From Herbiconiux sp. A18JL235 (GTDB lineage Bacteria; Actinomycetota; Actinomycetes; Actinomycetales; Microbacteriaceae), in contig NZ_CP162511.1 in assembly GCF_040939305.1 (NCBI RefSeq), positions 1,612,001 through 1,676,000 on the forward strand: a DNA stretch of 64,000 nucleotides, given 5' to 3'. Position 1 is the first letter of the stretch. Each line of letters starts with the position of its first letter. Shown in pieces: positions 8,648 through 18,442 of the stretch. The notes under the pieces are model-generated. The model worked only from the letters and a program-made list of their open reading frames with translations, had not been told where the DNA came from and made no database searches. Position numbers and translations under genes: made by a program.

Positions 8648-9322
8648 ATGGACGATGCATGGCCCTGCGTGCTCGCGCTGCTGCCGTTGCTGCACTTCGG
8701 CGCGGTGACGCTGGCGCTGGCGCCGCTGGCGCCGTCGGGGGTGGGGACGGTGTCGCTGCTGCCGTTGCTGCACCTCGGCTTGGTGACGCTGCCGCTGGCG
8801 TGGGCCGACGCGCAGGCGCTGCGGCTGCCGAACGCGCTGACGATGCCGGGACTCGTCGTCACCATCACGGTGGTGGTCGTCGTCGGCGACGGCCTCGCCG
8901 GGGTGAGCCTCGTCGGGGTGCTCGCCGTGACGGCGCTGGGGTGGCGCGCCGGCTGGCTCGGGCTCGGCGACGTCAAGCTGCTCGGCTGGATGGCGGGCGC
9001 ATCCGCCCTCACCGGCACCCTCGACCCCGTGCGCCTCGCCGCCGCGGCGGCCGCCTCCTGCGCCCTCGTTCTCGCGGCCCTCGCGGGCGCGCGTAGCGGC
9101 GCCCGGGCGGGCGCGGGTGTCGGCGCACGGCGGGCGACCGGTCCCGAGCGCGTGGCCGTCGTGCACGCGGCCCTCGCGCGCGGGCGCGGCGGCGCCGGGG
9201 CGGGTGCGGGTGTGGGCGCACGGCGGGCGACCGGTCCCGAGCGCGTGACCGTGCGCATCCCGTTCGGCCCCGCCCTCCTCGCCGGCTTCTGGTTCGGCGT
9301 GCTCCTCCCTTTCGCACGCTAG
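8648..9322 (+). CDS. Prepilin peptidase (A24 family) with internal duplication
   Basis: A 224-residue polytopic aspartic protease. The two A24 catalytic aspartates are visible in WADAQALRLPNAL and in GLGDVKLLGWMAG (GxGD motif). The family removes leader peptides from type IV pilins and related pseudopilins. Before the last helix (RIPFGPALLAGFWFGVLL) there is an unusual Ala/Gly/Arg-rich insert of about 60 residues made of a 31-codon tandem duplication. No pilin, ATPase or secretion gene is nearby, so its substrates lie elsewhere in the genome. The start is the ATG before the first helix; the frame is open further upstream, but that part is not protein-like. Confidence 0.8.
   Translation: MDDAWPCVLALLPLLHFGAVTLALAPLAPSGVGTVSLLPLLHLGLVTLPLAWADAQALRLPNALTMPGLVVTITVVVVVGDGLAGVSLVGVLAVTALGWRAGWLGLGDVKLLGWMAGASALTGTLDPVRLAAAAAASCALVLAALAGARSGARAGAGVGARRATGPERVAVVHAALARGRGGAGAGAGVGARRATGPERVTVRIPFGPALLAGFWFGVLLPFAR
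9101..9247 (+). repeat. Direct duplication with 93-bp period inside the prepilin peptidase gene
   Basis: The 42 bases at 9113-9154 recur at 9206-9247 with one mismatch, and weaker similarity extends to 9101/9194. The period of 93 bases (31 codons) keeps the frame. Both copies encode GAGVGARRATGPERV. Confidence 0.85.
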
Positions 9323-9483
9323 CCGCGTCCCGCTCCCGAGCTCCCTCCTCTGCCGAGCGCTATGGAGTTCGGATGTGCGTGCGGGCGGATGGAGCCTCCA
9401 TGGCGTGCCGGGCTCGATCTCCATCCGCTTCGGAGGGGGCGGAGGTGGGACACGGCGAAGGACGGAGCTTCGGGCCCGAAACA

Positions 9484-9533
9484 CCGAACGACGGAGTCTC
9501 GACCCGGTGAAGGGCTGAGACTCCGTCGTTCGG
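9484..9533. repeat. 17-bp perfect inverted repeat (long hairpin)
   Basis: CCGAACGACGGAGTCTC at 9484-9500 is exactly complementary to 9517-9533, with a 16-base loop. The stem is unusually long for the window and lies too far from either flanking gene to be a simple terminator for one of them. Confidence 0.75.
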
Positions 9534-9555
9534 AGGAGGCGCGAGAGGTGCCAGC

Positions 9556-9591
9556 GGCGCCGCCGCGCGAGCAGCGCGCGGCTGCGGCGCC
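9556..9591 (-). terminator. GC-rich hairpin downstream of fumC
   Basis: A compound stem (CCGCGCG with CGCGCGG, extended by GGCGCC with GGCGCC) lies just past the fumC stop on the minus strand. There is no U-tract. Confidence 0.5.
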
Positions 9592-9599
9592 GCCGCGCG

Positions 9600-11018
9600 C
9601 TACTTCGCGGCCGGCGGCCGCGTCATCGAGAGCACGTCGAGGGCGGTGTCGAGCTGCTCGAGGGTGACCTCGCCGCGCTCGACGAAGCCGAGGTCGATGA
9701 CGGCCTCGCGCACCGTGATGCCGCGCGCCACCGAGTGCTTGGCGATCTTCGCCGCCGCCTCGTACCCGATGATGCGGTTGAGCGGCGTGACGATCGACGG
9801 CGACGACTCGGCGAGGGCGCGAGCACGCTCCACGTTCACCTCGAGGCCGTCGACGGTCTTGTCGGCAAGCAGCACCGCCGAGTTCGCCAGCAGGCGGATC
9901 GACTCGAGCAGTGCCGTGCCCATCACCGGGATCGCCACGTTCAGCTCGAACGCCCCCGACGCGCCCGACCACGCGATCGACGCGTCGTTGCCGATCACCC
10001 GCGACGCCACCATGAGCACCGCTTCGGGGATGACGGGGTTGACCTTGCCGGGCATGATCGACGACCCGGGCTGCAGGTCGGGGATGTGCAGCTCGCCGAT
10101 TCCCGTGTTCGGGCCCGAGCCCATCCAGCGCAGGTCGTTGCAGATCTTGGTCAGCGACACCGCGAGCACGCGAAGGGCGCCGGATGCCTCGACCAGCGAG
10201 TCGCGCGCACCCTGCGCCTCGAAGTGGTCGCGTGCCTCGGTGATGGGGAGCCCGGTCTCCTCGGCGAGCAGCGAGATGACGAGCTGCGGGAAACCGGCGG
10301 GCGTGTTGATGCCGGTGCCGACGGCGGTGCCGCCGAGCGGCACCTCGGCGACGCGCGGCAGCGCCGACTTCACGCGTTCGATGCCGAGGCGGATCTGCGC
10401 GGCGTAACCGCCGAACTCCTGGCCGAGGGTGACGGGCGTGGCGTCCATGAGGTGGGTGCGGCCCGACTTCACGACGGTGGCCCAGAGCGTCGACTTCGCC
10501 TCGAGTGCCTCGGCGAGGTGCTCGAGCGAGGGGATGAGGTCGTGGATGAGTGCGCCCGTCACAGCGACGTGCACCGAGGTGGGGAAGACATCGTTCGACG
10601 ACTGCGAGGCGTTCACGTGGTCGTTCGGGTGCACCTTCGAGCCGAGCGAGGCCGACGCGAGGGAGGACAGCACCTCGTTCATGTTCATGTTCGACGAGGT
10701 GCCCGACCCGGTCTGGTACACGTCGATCGGGAAGTCGGTGCCGTCGAACTCGCCGGTGACCACGCGGTCGGCAGCGGCGGCGATCGCGTCGGCGATTCCC
10801 TGGTCGAGCACGCCGAGACGGGCGTTGGCGATGGCCGCTGCCTTCTTGATGCGGGCGAGGGCGGCGATCTGAGCGGGCTCGAGGCCGTCACCCGAGACGG
10901 GGAAGTTCTCGACGGCCCGCTGCGTCTGCGCGCCGTAGAGCGCCGAGGCCGGAACCCTCACCTCGCCCATCGTGTCGTGCTCGATGCGGAATTCGGTGCT
11001 GGGAGCGTTGTCCACCAC
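9600..11018 (-). CDS. fumC: Class II fumarate hydratase
   Basis: A 472-residue fumarase/aspartase superfamily enzyme catalysing fumarate to L-malate in the TCA cycle. The superfamily signature [11 protein letters not shown] is near residue 318, with [14 protein letters not shown] near 105 and [17 protein letters not shown] near 185, all as in iron-independent FumC. Starts are GTG at 11018 or the adjacent GTG at 11015. It is the last gene of a minus-strand cluster after the carbonic anhydrase gene, 111 bases away, and is followed by a strong GC hairpin. Confidence 0.95.
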   Translation of the reverse strand: MVDNAPSTEFRIEHDTMGEVRVPASALYGAQTQRAVENFPVSGDGLEPAQIAALARIKKAAAIANARLGVLDQGIADAIAAAADRVVTGEFDGTDFPIDVYQTGSGTSSNMNMNEVLSSLASASLGSKVHPNDHVNASQSSNDVFPTSVHVAVTGALIHDLIPSLEHLAEALEAKSTLWATVVKSGRTHLMDATPVTLGQEFGGYAAQIRLGIERVKSALPRVAEVPLGGTAVGTGINTPAGFPQLVISLLAEETGLPITEARDHFEAQGARDSLVEASGALRVLAVSLTKICNDLRWMGSGPNTGIGELHIPDLQPGSSIMPGKVNPVIPEAVLMVASRVIGNDASIAWSGASGAFELNVAIPVMGTALLESIRLLANSAVLLADKTVDGLEVNVERARALAESSPSIVTPLNRIIGYEAAAKIAKHSVARGITVREAVIDLGFVERGEVTLEQLDTALDVLSMTRPPAAK

Positions 11019-11129
11019 TGTGTGGTCGTCCTTTCCTCGTCGCTGCCGCGGGTGGCAGCTGGTGTGTTGTGGCTGTTCGGAAGAGTGCGGATGTTCGGAA
11101 AAGAGAGCGCGAGCCTCGGCTCGACGAGA

Positions 11130-11801
11130 TCAGAGGTCGCCGATGGAGACGTGGGACACGGCGCGGCCTTCCGCCAGGCGGTAGTTCGCGCCCACGATGC
11201 CGAGACGACCCTCGGCGACGGCGGCGCTGATGATCTCCGACGATTCCAGCAGCTTGCCCACGGTCGCCCGCAGGTGCGCCTTGCCGACGGCCCCCGCATC
11301 CGGTTCGCTGACGAGGGCGCCCTCGGCGTCGCGCTCGGGGGAGAGCTGGGAGATGGCCGGCACGATCTGCTCGACGAGCCCGCGGATGTGACCGGGCAGG
11401 GGAGCGGCGCCGGGCAGCTGCGAGTCGATGGCGGCACGCACCGCACCGCAGGAGTCGTGGCCGAGCACCACGATGAGCGAGACGCCGAGCACCTCGACCG
11501 CGTACTCCAGGCTGCCGAGCGCCGAATCGGAGACGACCTGGCCGGCGTTCCGCACCACGAACAGGTCGCCGAGGCCGAGGTCGAAGATGATCTCGGCAGC
11601 GAGGCGCGAGTCGCTGCAGCCGAACAGGGCGGCGCGGGGCGTCTGGGAGGCGGTGAGCGTCGACCGGGTCTCCACGTCTTGCCGCGGATGCTTCGGGGTG
11701 CCGCCGACGAATCGTGCGTTTCCGCGCTGCATCGTCGCCCACACGCGGGCCGGGGTGGTGGGCTCCGGGTCGGTCGCGAAATCGCTGTCGGGCGGGGTCA
11801 T
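11130..11801 (-). CDS. Beta-class carbonic anhydrase
   Basis: A 223-residue zinc enzyme for CO2/bicarbonate interconversion. The zinc ligands and catalytic dyad are visible in FGCSDSRLAAE (Cys, Asp, Arg) and in VLGHDSCGAVRAA (His, Cys). Length and motifs fit the beta class. The start ATG overlaps the upstream DUF4245 stop by four bases (ATGA), so the two genes are translationally coupled. Supplying bicarbonate for carboxylases is the likely role. Confidence 0.93.
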   Translation of the reverse strand: MTPPDSDFATDPEPTTPARVWATMQRGNARFVGGTPKHPRQDVETRSTLTASQTPRAALFGCSDSRLAAEIIFDLGLGDLFVVRNAGQVVSDSALGSLEYAVEVLGVSLIVVLGHDSCGAVRAAIDSQLPGAAPLPGHIRGLVEQIVPAISQLSPERDAEGALVSEPDAGAVGKAHLRATVGKLLESSEIISAAVAEGRLGIVGANYRLAEGRAVSHVSIGDL

Positions 11802-12490
11802 CCGTTGTCCTCCGTGGTGTCGTCGGCGGGTGCCGTGGCGGGCTGATCGCGCAGGTTGCCGGTGATCGACGCCGCGACCTCGGCGATCTCGGCGTCGTCG
11901 GCGGTGCCGAAGACGATGTAGGTGGTGGGGCCCGACTCCGCGGTGAGCGCGTACTCCACATTGCCGAGGTCGGTGCCGCCGGCAGCGGTGGCGCGGTTGT
12001 CGTAGACGGTCCAGGAGACTCCGTCGATGTCGACGGTGCCGGTCGCGAGCCCACGGCCCACCTGCTCCGACACCCAGCTGGGGTTGGCGTTCAGAGCCTG
12101 GGTGAGCCCGACGTACTCGTCGCTAGGAGTGATGAGCCCGATGTACCACGACACCACGTCGTCGGCCGTGGCCGTGCGCAGTTCTGCGGCGTTCGACGTC
12201 CAGCCCTCGGGCAGCTCGGGCACCGCGAGGGGCACCGGCACGGCGTTCTGGGCACTGGCGGCGACCTGGGCGAAGTCGACGGGCTGCAGCAGTGACTCCT
12301 CGGAGCGCGGCACGAGGAAGACGATGGCGGCGACCAGCCCCACGGAGACCAGGAGGGCGTAGAGCAGGTTGCGCAGCGTCTTGCGGTCGCGGTAGAGCCG
12401 CGACTGCTCGGCCTTGCGGGCTGCCTCCTCCTCGGGAGTCTCCGGCCGGCCCAGTTCGGCGACGACGCGCCGCTCGGTGTTCTTCGCCAT
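11798..12490 (-). CDS. DUF4245 membrane-anchored protein
   Basis: A 230-residue protein starting MAKNTERRVVAELGRPETP, with a charged cytoplasmic segment, one transmembrane helix at about 45-65 (motif LLYALLVSVGLVAAIVFLV), and an extracytoplasmic domain of about 160 residues rich in Thr/Ala. This fits DUF4245, common beside xseA/xseB and fumC in actinobacteria; function unknown. The open frame extends upstream, but that part overlaps xseB territory and is not family-like, so I use the ATG at 12490. It lies 8 bases after the xseB stop. Confidence 0.8.
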   Translation of the reverse strand: MAKNTERRVVAELGRPETPEEEAARKAEQSRLYRDRKTLRNLLYALLVSVGLVAAIVFLVPRSEESLLQPVDFAQVAASAQNAVPVPLAVPELPEGWTSNAAELRTATADDVVSWYIGLITPSDEYVGLTQALNANPSWVSEQVGRGLATGTVDIDGVSWTVYDNRATAAGGTDLGNVEYALTAESGPTTYIVFGTADDAEIAEVAASITGNLRDQPATAPADDTTEDNG

Positions 12491-12498
12491 TTCGCCGC

Positions 12499-12717
12499 CT
12501 ACTCGCCGGCCGACTTGCGGGCGGCGTCCAGCCGCTCCCTGGCGCCGAGCAGCCACTCCTCGCAGCGCGTGGCGAGCGCTTCGCCGCGCTCCCAGAGGGC
12601 GAGCGACTGCTCGAGGGTCGAGGAACCCTGCTCGAGCTCTCCTACCACCCGGATGAGCTCGTCGCGAGCCTCTTCATAGCTCAGCGTCTGCACGTCGGAC
12701 GCGGGCGTGGTGGGCAT
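12499..12717 (-). CDS. xseB: Exodeoxyribonuclease VII small subunit
   Basis: A 72-residue protein with the family helix pattern: YEEARDELIRVVGELEQG, then LEQSLALWERGEALATRCEEWL. The small subunits bind the XseA carboxy-terminal helices of exonuclease VII, which degrades single-stranded DNA from both ends in repair. It follows xseA by 24 bases and is clearly co-transcribed. Confidence 0.93.
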   Translation of the reverse strand: MPTTPASDVQTLSYEEARDELIRVVGELEQGSSTLEQSLALWERGEALATRCEEWLLGARERLDAARKSAGE

Positions 12718-12741
12718 GTATACAATCCTAACGTTTCGAGG

Positions 12742-13980
12742 TCACCGGTCGCTGCGAGCGCCCGACGACACGGCGTCGAAGGCTCCCTCGGCCACGGTGA
12801 CGGTGAGGGAGGCGCCCGCGGGCGCCGCATCCGCTTGTCGCACGATGTGACCGCCGCCGTCTTGCACGATGGCGTAGCCGCGGTCGAGCGTGCGCTGGGG
12901 CGAGAGCGCCCGCAGGTGCCCTGCCAGCTCGCGCACCCGGTCACTCTCGCGCTCGATGACGCGGGTGACGAGCTCGTCGCCGCGAGCGACGAAGCGGGTG
13001 AGGTCTTCTGAGCGGGAGTCGACGATCCACCGCGGGTTGGCGAGCGCCGGCCTGGACCGGATCTGCTCCACCCGGTCGACCTGCACCGACACGAGGTGAG
13101 CGATCCGGCTCCGGATGCGCGACCTGGCCTGGTCGACCCGGCTCAGCTCTTCGCCGACGTCGGGAACGACCCGCTTGGCGGCGTCGGTGGGGGTCGAGGC
13201 GCGCAGATCGGCGACCAGGTCAAGCAGCGGGGTGTCGGCCTCGTGGCCGATGGCGCTGACGATGGGAGTGGTCGCGGCCGCCGCGGCCCGCACCACCGCC
13301 TCGTCGCTGAACCCGAGGAGGTTCTGGAAGTCGCCGCCGCCGCGGGCAACGATGATGACGTCGACGGCGGGGTCGGCGTCGAGCCGGGCGATGGCCCTGG
13401 CCACCTCGCGCGCCGTGCGGTCGCCCTGCACGGCCGTGTGCACGACCTCGAAGCGCACCGAGGGCCAGCGCAGCTGGGCGTTGCGCAGCACGTCTTTCTC
13501 GGCGTCGCTGTCTTTGCCGGTGATGAGTCCGACGCCGCTGGGGAGGAAGGGGAGGGGGCGCTTGCGCTCGGGCGCGAACAGTCCCTCCGCGGCGAGCTGT
13601 GCCCTGAGCTTCTCGAGGCGCTCGAGCAGATCGCCGAGGCCCACGTGGCGCATGTCGAAGACCTGCATGGTGAGCGTGCCGCCGCGCACCCAGTAGTTCG
13701 GCTTGATGAGCGCGATGACGTGGTCGCCCTGCTTGAGGTCGGCGGGGATCTTCGCCCGCACCGACGACCACACCGTGAAGCCGATGGTGGCGTCGCCCGT
13801 GAGGTCTTTCAGCTTGCCGTAGACGTTGCCTCCCGACACGCCCCACTGGGTGATTTCTCCCTCCACCCACGCGGTGCCGAGCCGGTCGATGTAGGCGCGC
13901 ACCTTCTGCGCGAGCTCGCCCACGGGCCACGGGTTCTCGAGCGTGGGCGGGCCCGAGACGAAGGCGGGCGTCTCGCTCAC
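12742..13980 (-). CDS. xseA: Exodeoxyribonuclease VII large subunit
   Basis: A 412-residue catalytic subunit. An N-terminal OB-fold runs over about 15-110 (motif WVEGEITQWGVSGGNVYGKLKD split over the start of the fold). The catalytic core follows, with GLITGKDSDAEKDV, VIIVARGGGDFQNLLGFS and SAIGHEADTPLLDLVAD, matching the conserved nuclease residues. It ends in a helical segment and DRGYAIVQ. It is the first gene of the minus-strand cluster and diverges from ispH, 116 bases apart. Confidence 0.95.
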   Translation of the reverse strand: MSETPAFVSGPPTLENPWPVGELAQKVRAYIDRLGTAWVEGEITQWGVSGGNVYGKLKDLTGDATIGFTVWSSVRAKIPADLKQGDHVIALIKPNYWVRGGTLTMQVFDMRHVGLGDLLERLEKLRAQLAAEGLFAPERKRPLPFLPSGVGLITGKDSDAEKDVLRNAQLRWPSVRFEVVHTAVQGDRTAREVARAIARLDADPAVDVIIVARGGGDFQNLLGFSDEAVVRAAAAATTPIVSAIGHEADTPLLDLVADLRASTPTDAAKRVVPDVGEELSRVDQARSRIRSRIAHLVSVQVDRVEQIRSRPALANPRWIVDSRSEDLTRFVARGDELVTRVIERESDRVRELAGHLRALSPQRTLDRGYAIVQDGGGHIVRQADAAPAGASLTVTVAEGAFDAVSSGARSDR

Positions 13981-14084
13981 GGTGAATCTCCTTCAGGGGG
14001 GTCGGCAGGGGAGTGGTCGGCGGGGACAGGCGACGACGGCGGAACCGGCGTTGCATGATCGGCCGCCGCACAGTCAGGCCGACG

Positions 14085-14090
14085 TAGACT
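14085..14090 (+). promoter_or_regulatory. Leaderless -10 element for ispH
   Basis: TAGACT is followed by six bases and GTG at 14097, so transcription would begin at or next to the start codon. No ribosome binding site at proper distance competes with this reading. Confidence 0.55.
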
Positions 14091-14096
14091 TCCAGG

Positions 14097-15161
14097 GTGA
14101 GCACTGCGACGACCATCAGCCTGCCCATGCCGAGAATCCCCGGCGCGCGCAACCGGCTCAAGGATAACCCTGTGGCCGGTCAGAAGCGTGTGCTCCTCGC
14201 CGCCCCCCGGGGGTACTGTGCAGGAGTCGACCGCGCGGTGGTGGCTGTGGAGAAGGCACTCGAGAACTACGGCGCCCCGGTCTACGTGCGCAAGCAGATC
14301 GTTCACAACGTGCACGTGGTCTCCACGCTCGAGAAGCGTGGCGCCATCTTCGTCGACGAGGTCGACGAAGTGCCCGAGGGCGCCCACGTCGTCTTCTCGG
14401 CCCACGGCGTTTCGCCGGCGGTGGTGCAGGGTGCCGCCGATCGCGGCCTCCAGGCCATCGATGCCACCTGCCCGCTCGTCACCAAGGTGCACCGCGAGGC
14501 CGTGCGCTTCGCCCGCGACGACTTCGAGATCCTCCTCATCGGCCACGAGGGCCACGAAGAGGTGGAGGGCACTGCAGGCGAGGCGCCTGAGCACATCACC
14601 CTGGTCAACAGCCCGGATGCTGTGGACGACATCGAGGTGAAAGACCCCGACAAGGTGGTGTGGCTGTCGCAGACCACTCTCTCGGTCGACGAGACCATGG
14701 AGACGGTGCGCCGGCTGCGCCAGAAGTTCCCGAACCTGCAAGACCCGCCCTCCGACGACATCTGCTATGCCACGCAGAACCGCCAGGTCGCGATCAAGAA
14801 GGTGGCGCAGGGAGCCGACCTCGTGATCGTCGTCGGCTCGGCGAATTCGTCGAACTCGGTGCGTCTCGTCGAGGTCGCTCTCGAGTACGGCGCCAAGGCT
14901 GCCTACCGCGTCGACTACGCGCACGAGGTCAAGCAGGAGTGGCTCGACGGCGTCGAGACCGTCGGCGTCACCTCCGGCGCCTCCGTGCCCGAGGTGCTCG
15001 TGCAGGAGCTGCTCGACGACCTCGCGGGTGCGGGCTACGGCGAGATCGAGACCGTGCAGACGGCGGAGGAAGACCTCGTGTTCTCGCTCCCCAAAGAACT
15101 GCGTCGCGACACCTCGGGCAAGCGCGACTCGCGCGCCCTCGGCGGCCGTCACCGCGCCTGA
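14097..15161 (+). CDS. ispH: 4-hydroxy-3-methylbut-2-enyl diphosphate reductase
   Basis: A 354-residue iron-sulfur enzyme, the last step of the MEP pathway, making IPP and DMAPP. The three cluster cysteines are visible: [12 protein letters not shown] near 41, [11 protein letters not shown] near 125 and [11 protein letters not shown] near 223. The conserved [10 protein letters not shown] and [13 protein letters not shown] motifs are also present. About 30 extra residues precede the core. Together with the cis-prenyltransferase at 5.3 kb it supports isoprenoid carrier supply. GTG with a leaderless promoter is the likely start. Confidence 0.95.
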   Translation: MSTATTISLPMPRIPGARNRLKDNPVAGQKRVLLAAPRGYCAGVDRAVVAVEKALENYGAPVYVRKQIVHNVHVVSTLEKRGAIFVDEVDEVPEGAHVVFSAHGVSPAVVQGAADRGLQAIDATCPLVTKVHREAVRFARDDFEILLIGHEGHEEVEGTAGEAPEHITLVNSPDAVDDIEVKDPDKVVWLSQTTLSVDETMETVRRLRQKFPNLQDPPSDDICYATQNRQVAIKKVAQGADLVIVVGSANSSNSVRLVEVALEYGAKAAYRVDYAHEVKQEWLDGVETVGVTSGASVPEVLVQELLDDLAGAGYGEIETVQTAEEDLVFSLPKELRRDTSGKRDSRALGGRHRA

Positions 15162-15183
15162 GCCGCCCGCGGCTGGGTGCGAG

Positions 15184-15774
15184 CTACGGCGCCGTGCGCA
15201 GCAGCCCGTCCATGAGCGCGGGGTCGGCGGTCATGGCGATCGTGTACACGACAAGGCTGATGACGAACGCCACGACGGCGCCGATCAGCGGGATGAAGAA
15301 CGCCAGCTTGTTCGCTCGCAGGCGCCGCAGCGAGTACAGCACGGTGAGGGCGAAGGTGAGCAGGGTGAGCACGCCTCCGGTGACGCCCGCCGAGTTGGCG
15401 GTGTCGTAGGCGGTGTAGGTGCCCGGGATGCCGAGAATGTCCATGGCTTGCTGCAGCGCCGCCGGCAGGCTGAACATGCCGAACGCCGTGTTGACGCTCC
15501 AGAACGCGCCGATCACGAGCAGCACGAGCGTGGCGATGCGGTCGCCGTTGCGACGGGGCACGGGGGCCGATCCGGGAACCTCGGTTCCCGGTGCCGGCGC
15601 CGCCCACTGCTGCGGCTGCTGCGGCTGCGACGGGTTCGGGCCGACGGGCGCGCCGACGGGCGCGGCCGGGGGAGCCGGCGGAGCGCTCTCGGGCTGCCGC
15701 TCCTGAGGCGGCTGCCACACCCAGCCTTCGGGTGCGAGCTCTCCGTACTTCGGCTTCGGTCGTTCGTCGCTCAC
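15184..15774 (-). CDS. DUF6264-like multi-pass membrane protein
   Basis: A 196-residue protein beginning (GTG at 15774) with a Pro/Gln-rich cytoplasmic region that contains KYGELAPEGWVWQPP. Four predicted transmembrane helices follow, in the segments VLLVIGAFWSVNTAF, GVLTLLTFALTVLYS, KLAFFIPLIGAVVAF and the last hydrophobic run. The KYGxxAPEGW start is characteristic of a family in Microbacteriaceae that I believe is DUF6264. Function unknown. It is convergent with ispH, 22 bases apart, and follows fbaA on the same strand. Confidence 0.65.
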   Translation of the reverse strand: MSDERPKPKYGELAPEGWVWQPPQERQPESAPPAPPAAPVGAPVGPNPSQPQQPQQWAAPAPGTEVPGSAPVPRRNGDRIATLVLLVIGAFWSVNTAFGMFSLPAALQQAMDILGIPGTYTAYDTANSAGVTGGVLTLLTFALTVLYSLRRLRANKLAFFIPLIGAVVAFVISLVVYTIAMTADPALMDGLLRTAP

Positions 15775-15820
15775 GCGGGGTGACGCATCCTTCTGATCGA
15801 TCGTTGTTCTGACAGGGGAG

Positions 15821-15858
15821 ACGGATGCTGCGCCGACCAGACCCGGCGCAGCATCCGT
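15821..15858 (-). terminator. Perfect 14-bp hairpin after fbaA
   Basis: ACGGATGCTGCGCC at 15821-15834 pairs exactly with 15845-15858 around a 10-base loop, starting 4 bases past the fbaA stop on the minus strand. Both arms carry the abundant heptamer CGGATGC. Confidence 0.75.
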
Positions 15859-15862
15859 TCTC

Positions 15863-16888
<1,026 letters not shown>

Positions 16889-17028
16889 GTCATCTCCTTT
16901 GGTGGGCGCGGAAGCGTCGCGCCGGCCGGTGCCGTTCGGTTCCGAGTCTAGCGATGCGCGCCCGGCCGCCGAGGTGCCGCCGGGGCTCTAGCCTGGAAGC
17001 TCCGACCCTTCTGCCAGGAGGCCGCGCC

Positions 17029-18309
17029 ATGAAGACCGTCATCCTCGACGACGACCCCACCGGAACGCAGTCGGCCTCGAACGTCCCTGTGCTGTTCGCG
17101 ACCTCGGCAGACCCGCTCGACTCGGCACTCCTGGTCGAGGTTCTCGAGCAGCACGACAGCGTGTACCTCCTCACCAACTCGAGGGCGGTCGACGAGCCGG
17201 CCGCGGTCTCGCTCGTGACGCGCATCCGCGAGCAGAGCCTCCTCGCCGGCGAGGCCCTCCGCGAGGAGGTGCAGTTCGTGCTGCGCGGCGACTCGACGTT
17301 GCGCGGGCACGTCTTCGCCGAGAGCGAGGTGTTCCTCGAGGCGGATGCGGATGCGGTGCTCGTCTTCGTTCCCGCGTTCCCCGACGGCGGGCGCACCACC
17401 GTCGACGGGGTGCACTACGTCTCGGTGAACGGGGAGACGCTCCCGGCCGACGAGACCGAGTTCGCCGACGACCCGGTGTTCCCGTTCGAGACGGCACGCC
17501 TCGTCGACTACGTGGCGGCGAAGTCGTCGCGGGCGGCTGTGCCGTTCCCGCTCGCGCGTGTGCGGTCGGAGCCTGGTGCACTCGCGGCGCTGCTGTCTTC
17601 TGCCCCTGCGGGGTCGGTGGTGGTTCCGGATGCGGAGACGAACGACGACATCCGGTCGATCGCGCGGGCCGTCGGCCAGGCCCGCCGGGGTGGTCGCGCC
17701 GTGGTCGTGCGGAGCGCGTCGCCGCTTGCCGCGGCGCTGGCGGGCGTGGAGAGCGTCGGGCTGCTCCCTGTGCCGCTCGTCTCGGAGCCGGTCGCGACGC
17801 TGCTCGTGTGCGGGTCGCACACGGCGGGGGCGACGGCCCAACTGGCCGAGGTGGCGCGGCTGTGGGGCGGGTTCTCGGTGATCGACACCGACCGCGCGCT
17901 CGTCGCGGCGGCCGCGGAGGGGCGGCGGGCGGCCGACGCCGCGCGCTCGGGGCTCGCATCCCGGTCGATGGCGGTCGTGACGACCGAGCGGGTGCGATCG
18001 ACGTCGCACAACACACTCGGGCACGGGGAGCGGGTGATGGAGGCGCTCACCACCGCGGTGCGCGCGCTGCTGCCCGAGGTCGGTGTGGTGGTGTCGAAGG
18101 GCGGCATCACCTCGGCCGAGGTGGCCCGCGTGGGTCTCGGCGCCGGGTCGGCGACGGTGCTCGGGCAGGTGCTGCCCGGGGTGTCGGTGTGGCGGCTCAC
18201 TGCGGTCGACGGACGGTCGTTGCTGTACGTCGTGGTGCCGGGGAACGTGGGCGACGACCGCACCTTGGTGCGCGTGCTCGACGCCCTCGGGGTGGATCCC
18301 TCTCGGTAG
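17029..18309 (+). CDS. Four-carbon acid sugar kinase family protein
   Basis: A 426-residue protein beginning MKTVILDDDPTGTQSASNV, the N-terminal signature of the DUF1537/OtnK-like kinases that phosphorylate four-carbon acid sugars such as erythronate or threonate. YLLTNSRAV near 45, FVLRGDSTLRGHV near 83 and the C-terminal VSKGGITSAEVARVGL with LYVVVPGN are all typical. The usual partner genes (epimerase, aldolase) are not adjacent, so the substrate is open. AGGAG lies 8 bases before the ATG. The 3' end lies inside the first copy of a 20-bp tandem repeat. Confidence 0.85.
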   Translation: MKTVILDDDPTGTQSASNVPVLFATSADPLDSALLVEVLEQHDSVYLLTNSRAVDEPAAVSLVTRIREQSLLAGEALREEVQFVLRGDSTLRGHVFAESEVFLEADADAVLVFVPAFPDGGRTTVDGVHYVSVNGETLPADETEFADDPVFPFETARLVDYVAAKSSRAAVPFPLARVRSEPGALAALLSSAPAGSVVVPDAETNDDIRSIARAVGQARRGGRAVVVRSASPLAAALAGVESVGLLPVPLVSEPVATLLVCGSHTAGATAQLAEVARLWGGFSVIDTDRALVAAAAEGRRAADAARSGLASRSMAVVTTERVRSTSHNTLGHGERVMEALTTAVRALLPEVGVVVSKGGITSAEVARVGLGAGSATVLGQVLPGVSVWRLTAVDGRSLLYVVVPGNVGDDRTLVRVLDALGVDPSR

Positions 18310-18350
18310 GGGTGGAGCCCTCCCGGTAGGGGTGGAGCCCTCCCGGTAGG
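18291..18350 (+). repeat. Three tandem copies of a 20-bp unit over a stop codon
   Basis: GGTGGAGCCCTCCCGGTAGG at 18311-18330 is repeated exactly at 18331-18350, and a copy with two changes lies at 18291-18310. The first copy contains the TAG stop of the sugar kinase gene. The end of the last copy forms TAGGCT, a plausible -10 element for glpX. Confidence 0.9.
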
Positions 18351-18442
18351 CTTGAGACGGCACGGCACGGCGGCTCGCCGCCTCCCGGCGTACGTCACGG
18401 CGCGATCACGCGCTGATCTGATCTTGTTCTGGAAGGACAGCG

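Larger units (their letters stand above)
9323..9599. other. Convergent intergenic interval dense in inverted repeats
   Basis: 277 bases between the convergent prepilin peptidase and fumC genes. Moving rightward it holds a 10-bp inverted repeat (9385-9394 with 9419-9428), the 12-base palindrome TTCGGGCCCGAA at 9469-9480, a 17-bp perfect inverted repeat (9484-9500 with 9517-9533), and a GC-rich hairpin next to the fumC stop. I see no credible protein. It may be a structured RNA, a palindromic mobile remnant or a pair of strong terminators. Confidence 0.6.

Noticed and set aside
9735..11846. 700-codon plus-strand frame antisense to fumC and the carbonic anhydrase gene
   Set aside because: The real genes on the minus strand have full motifs; this frame has only low-complexity Arg/Val/His sequence.
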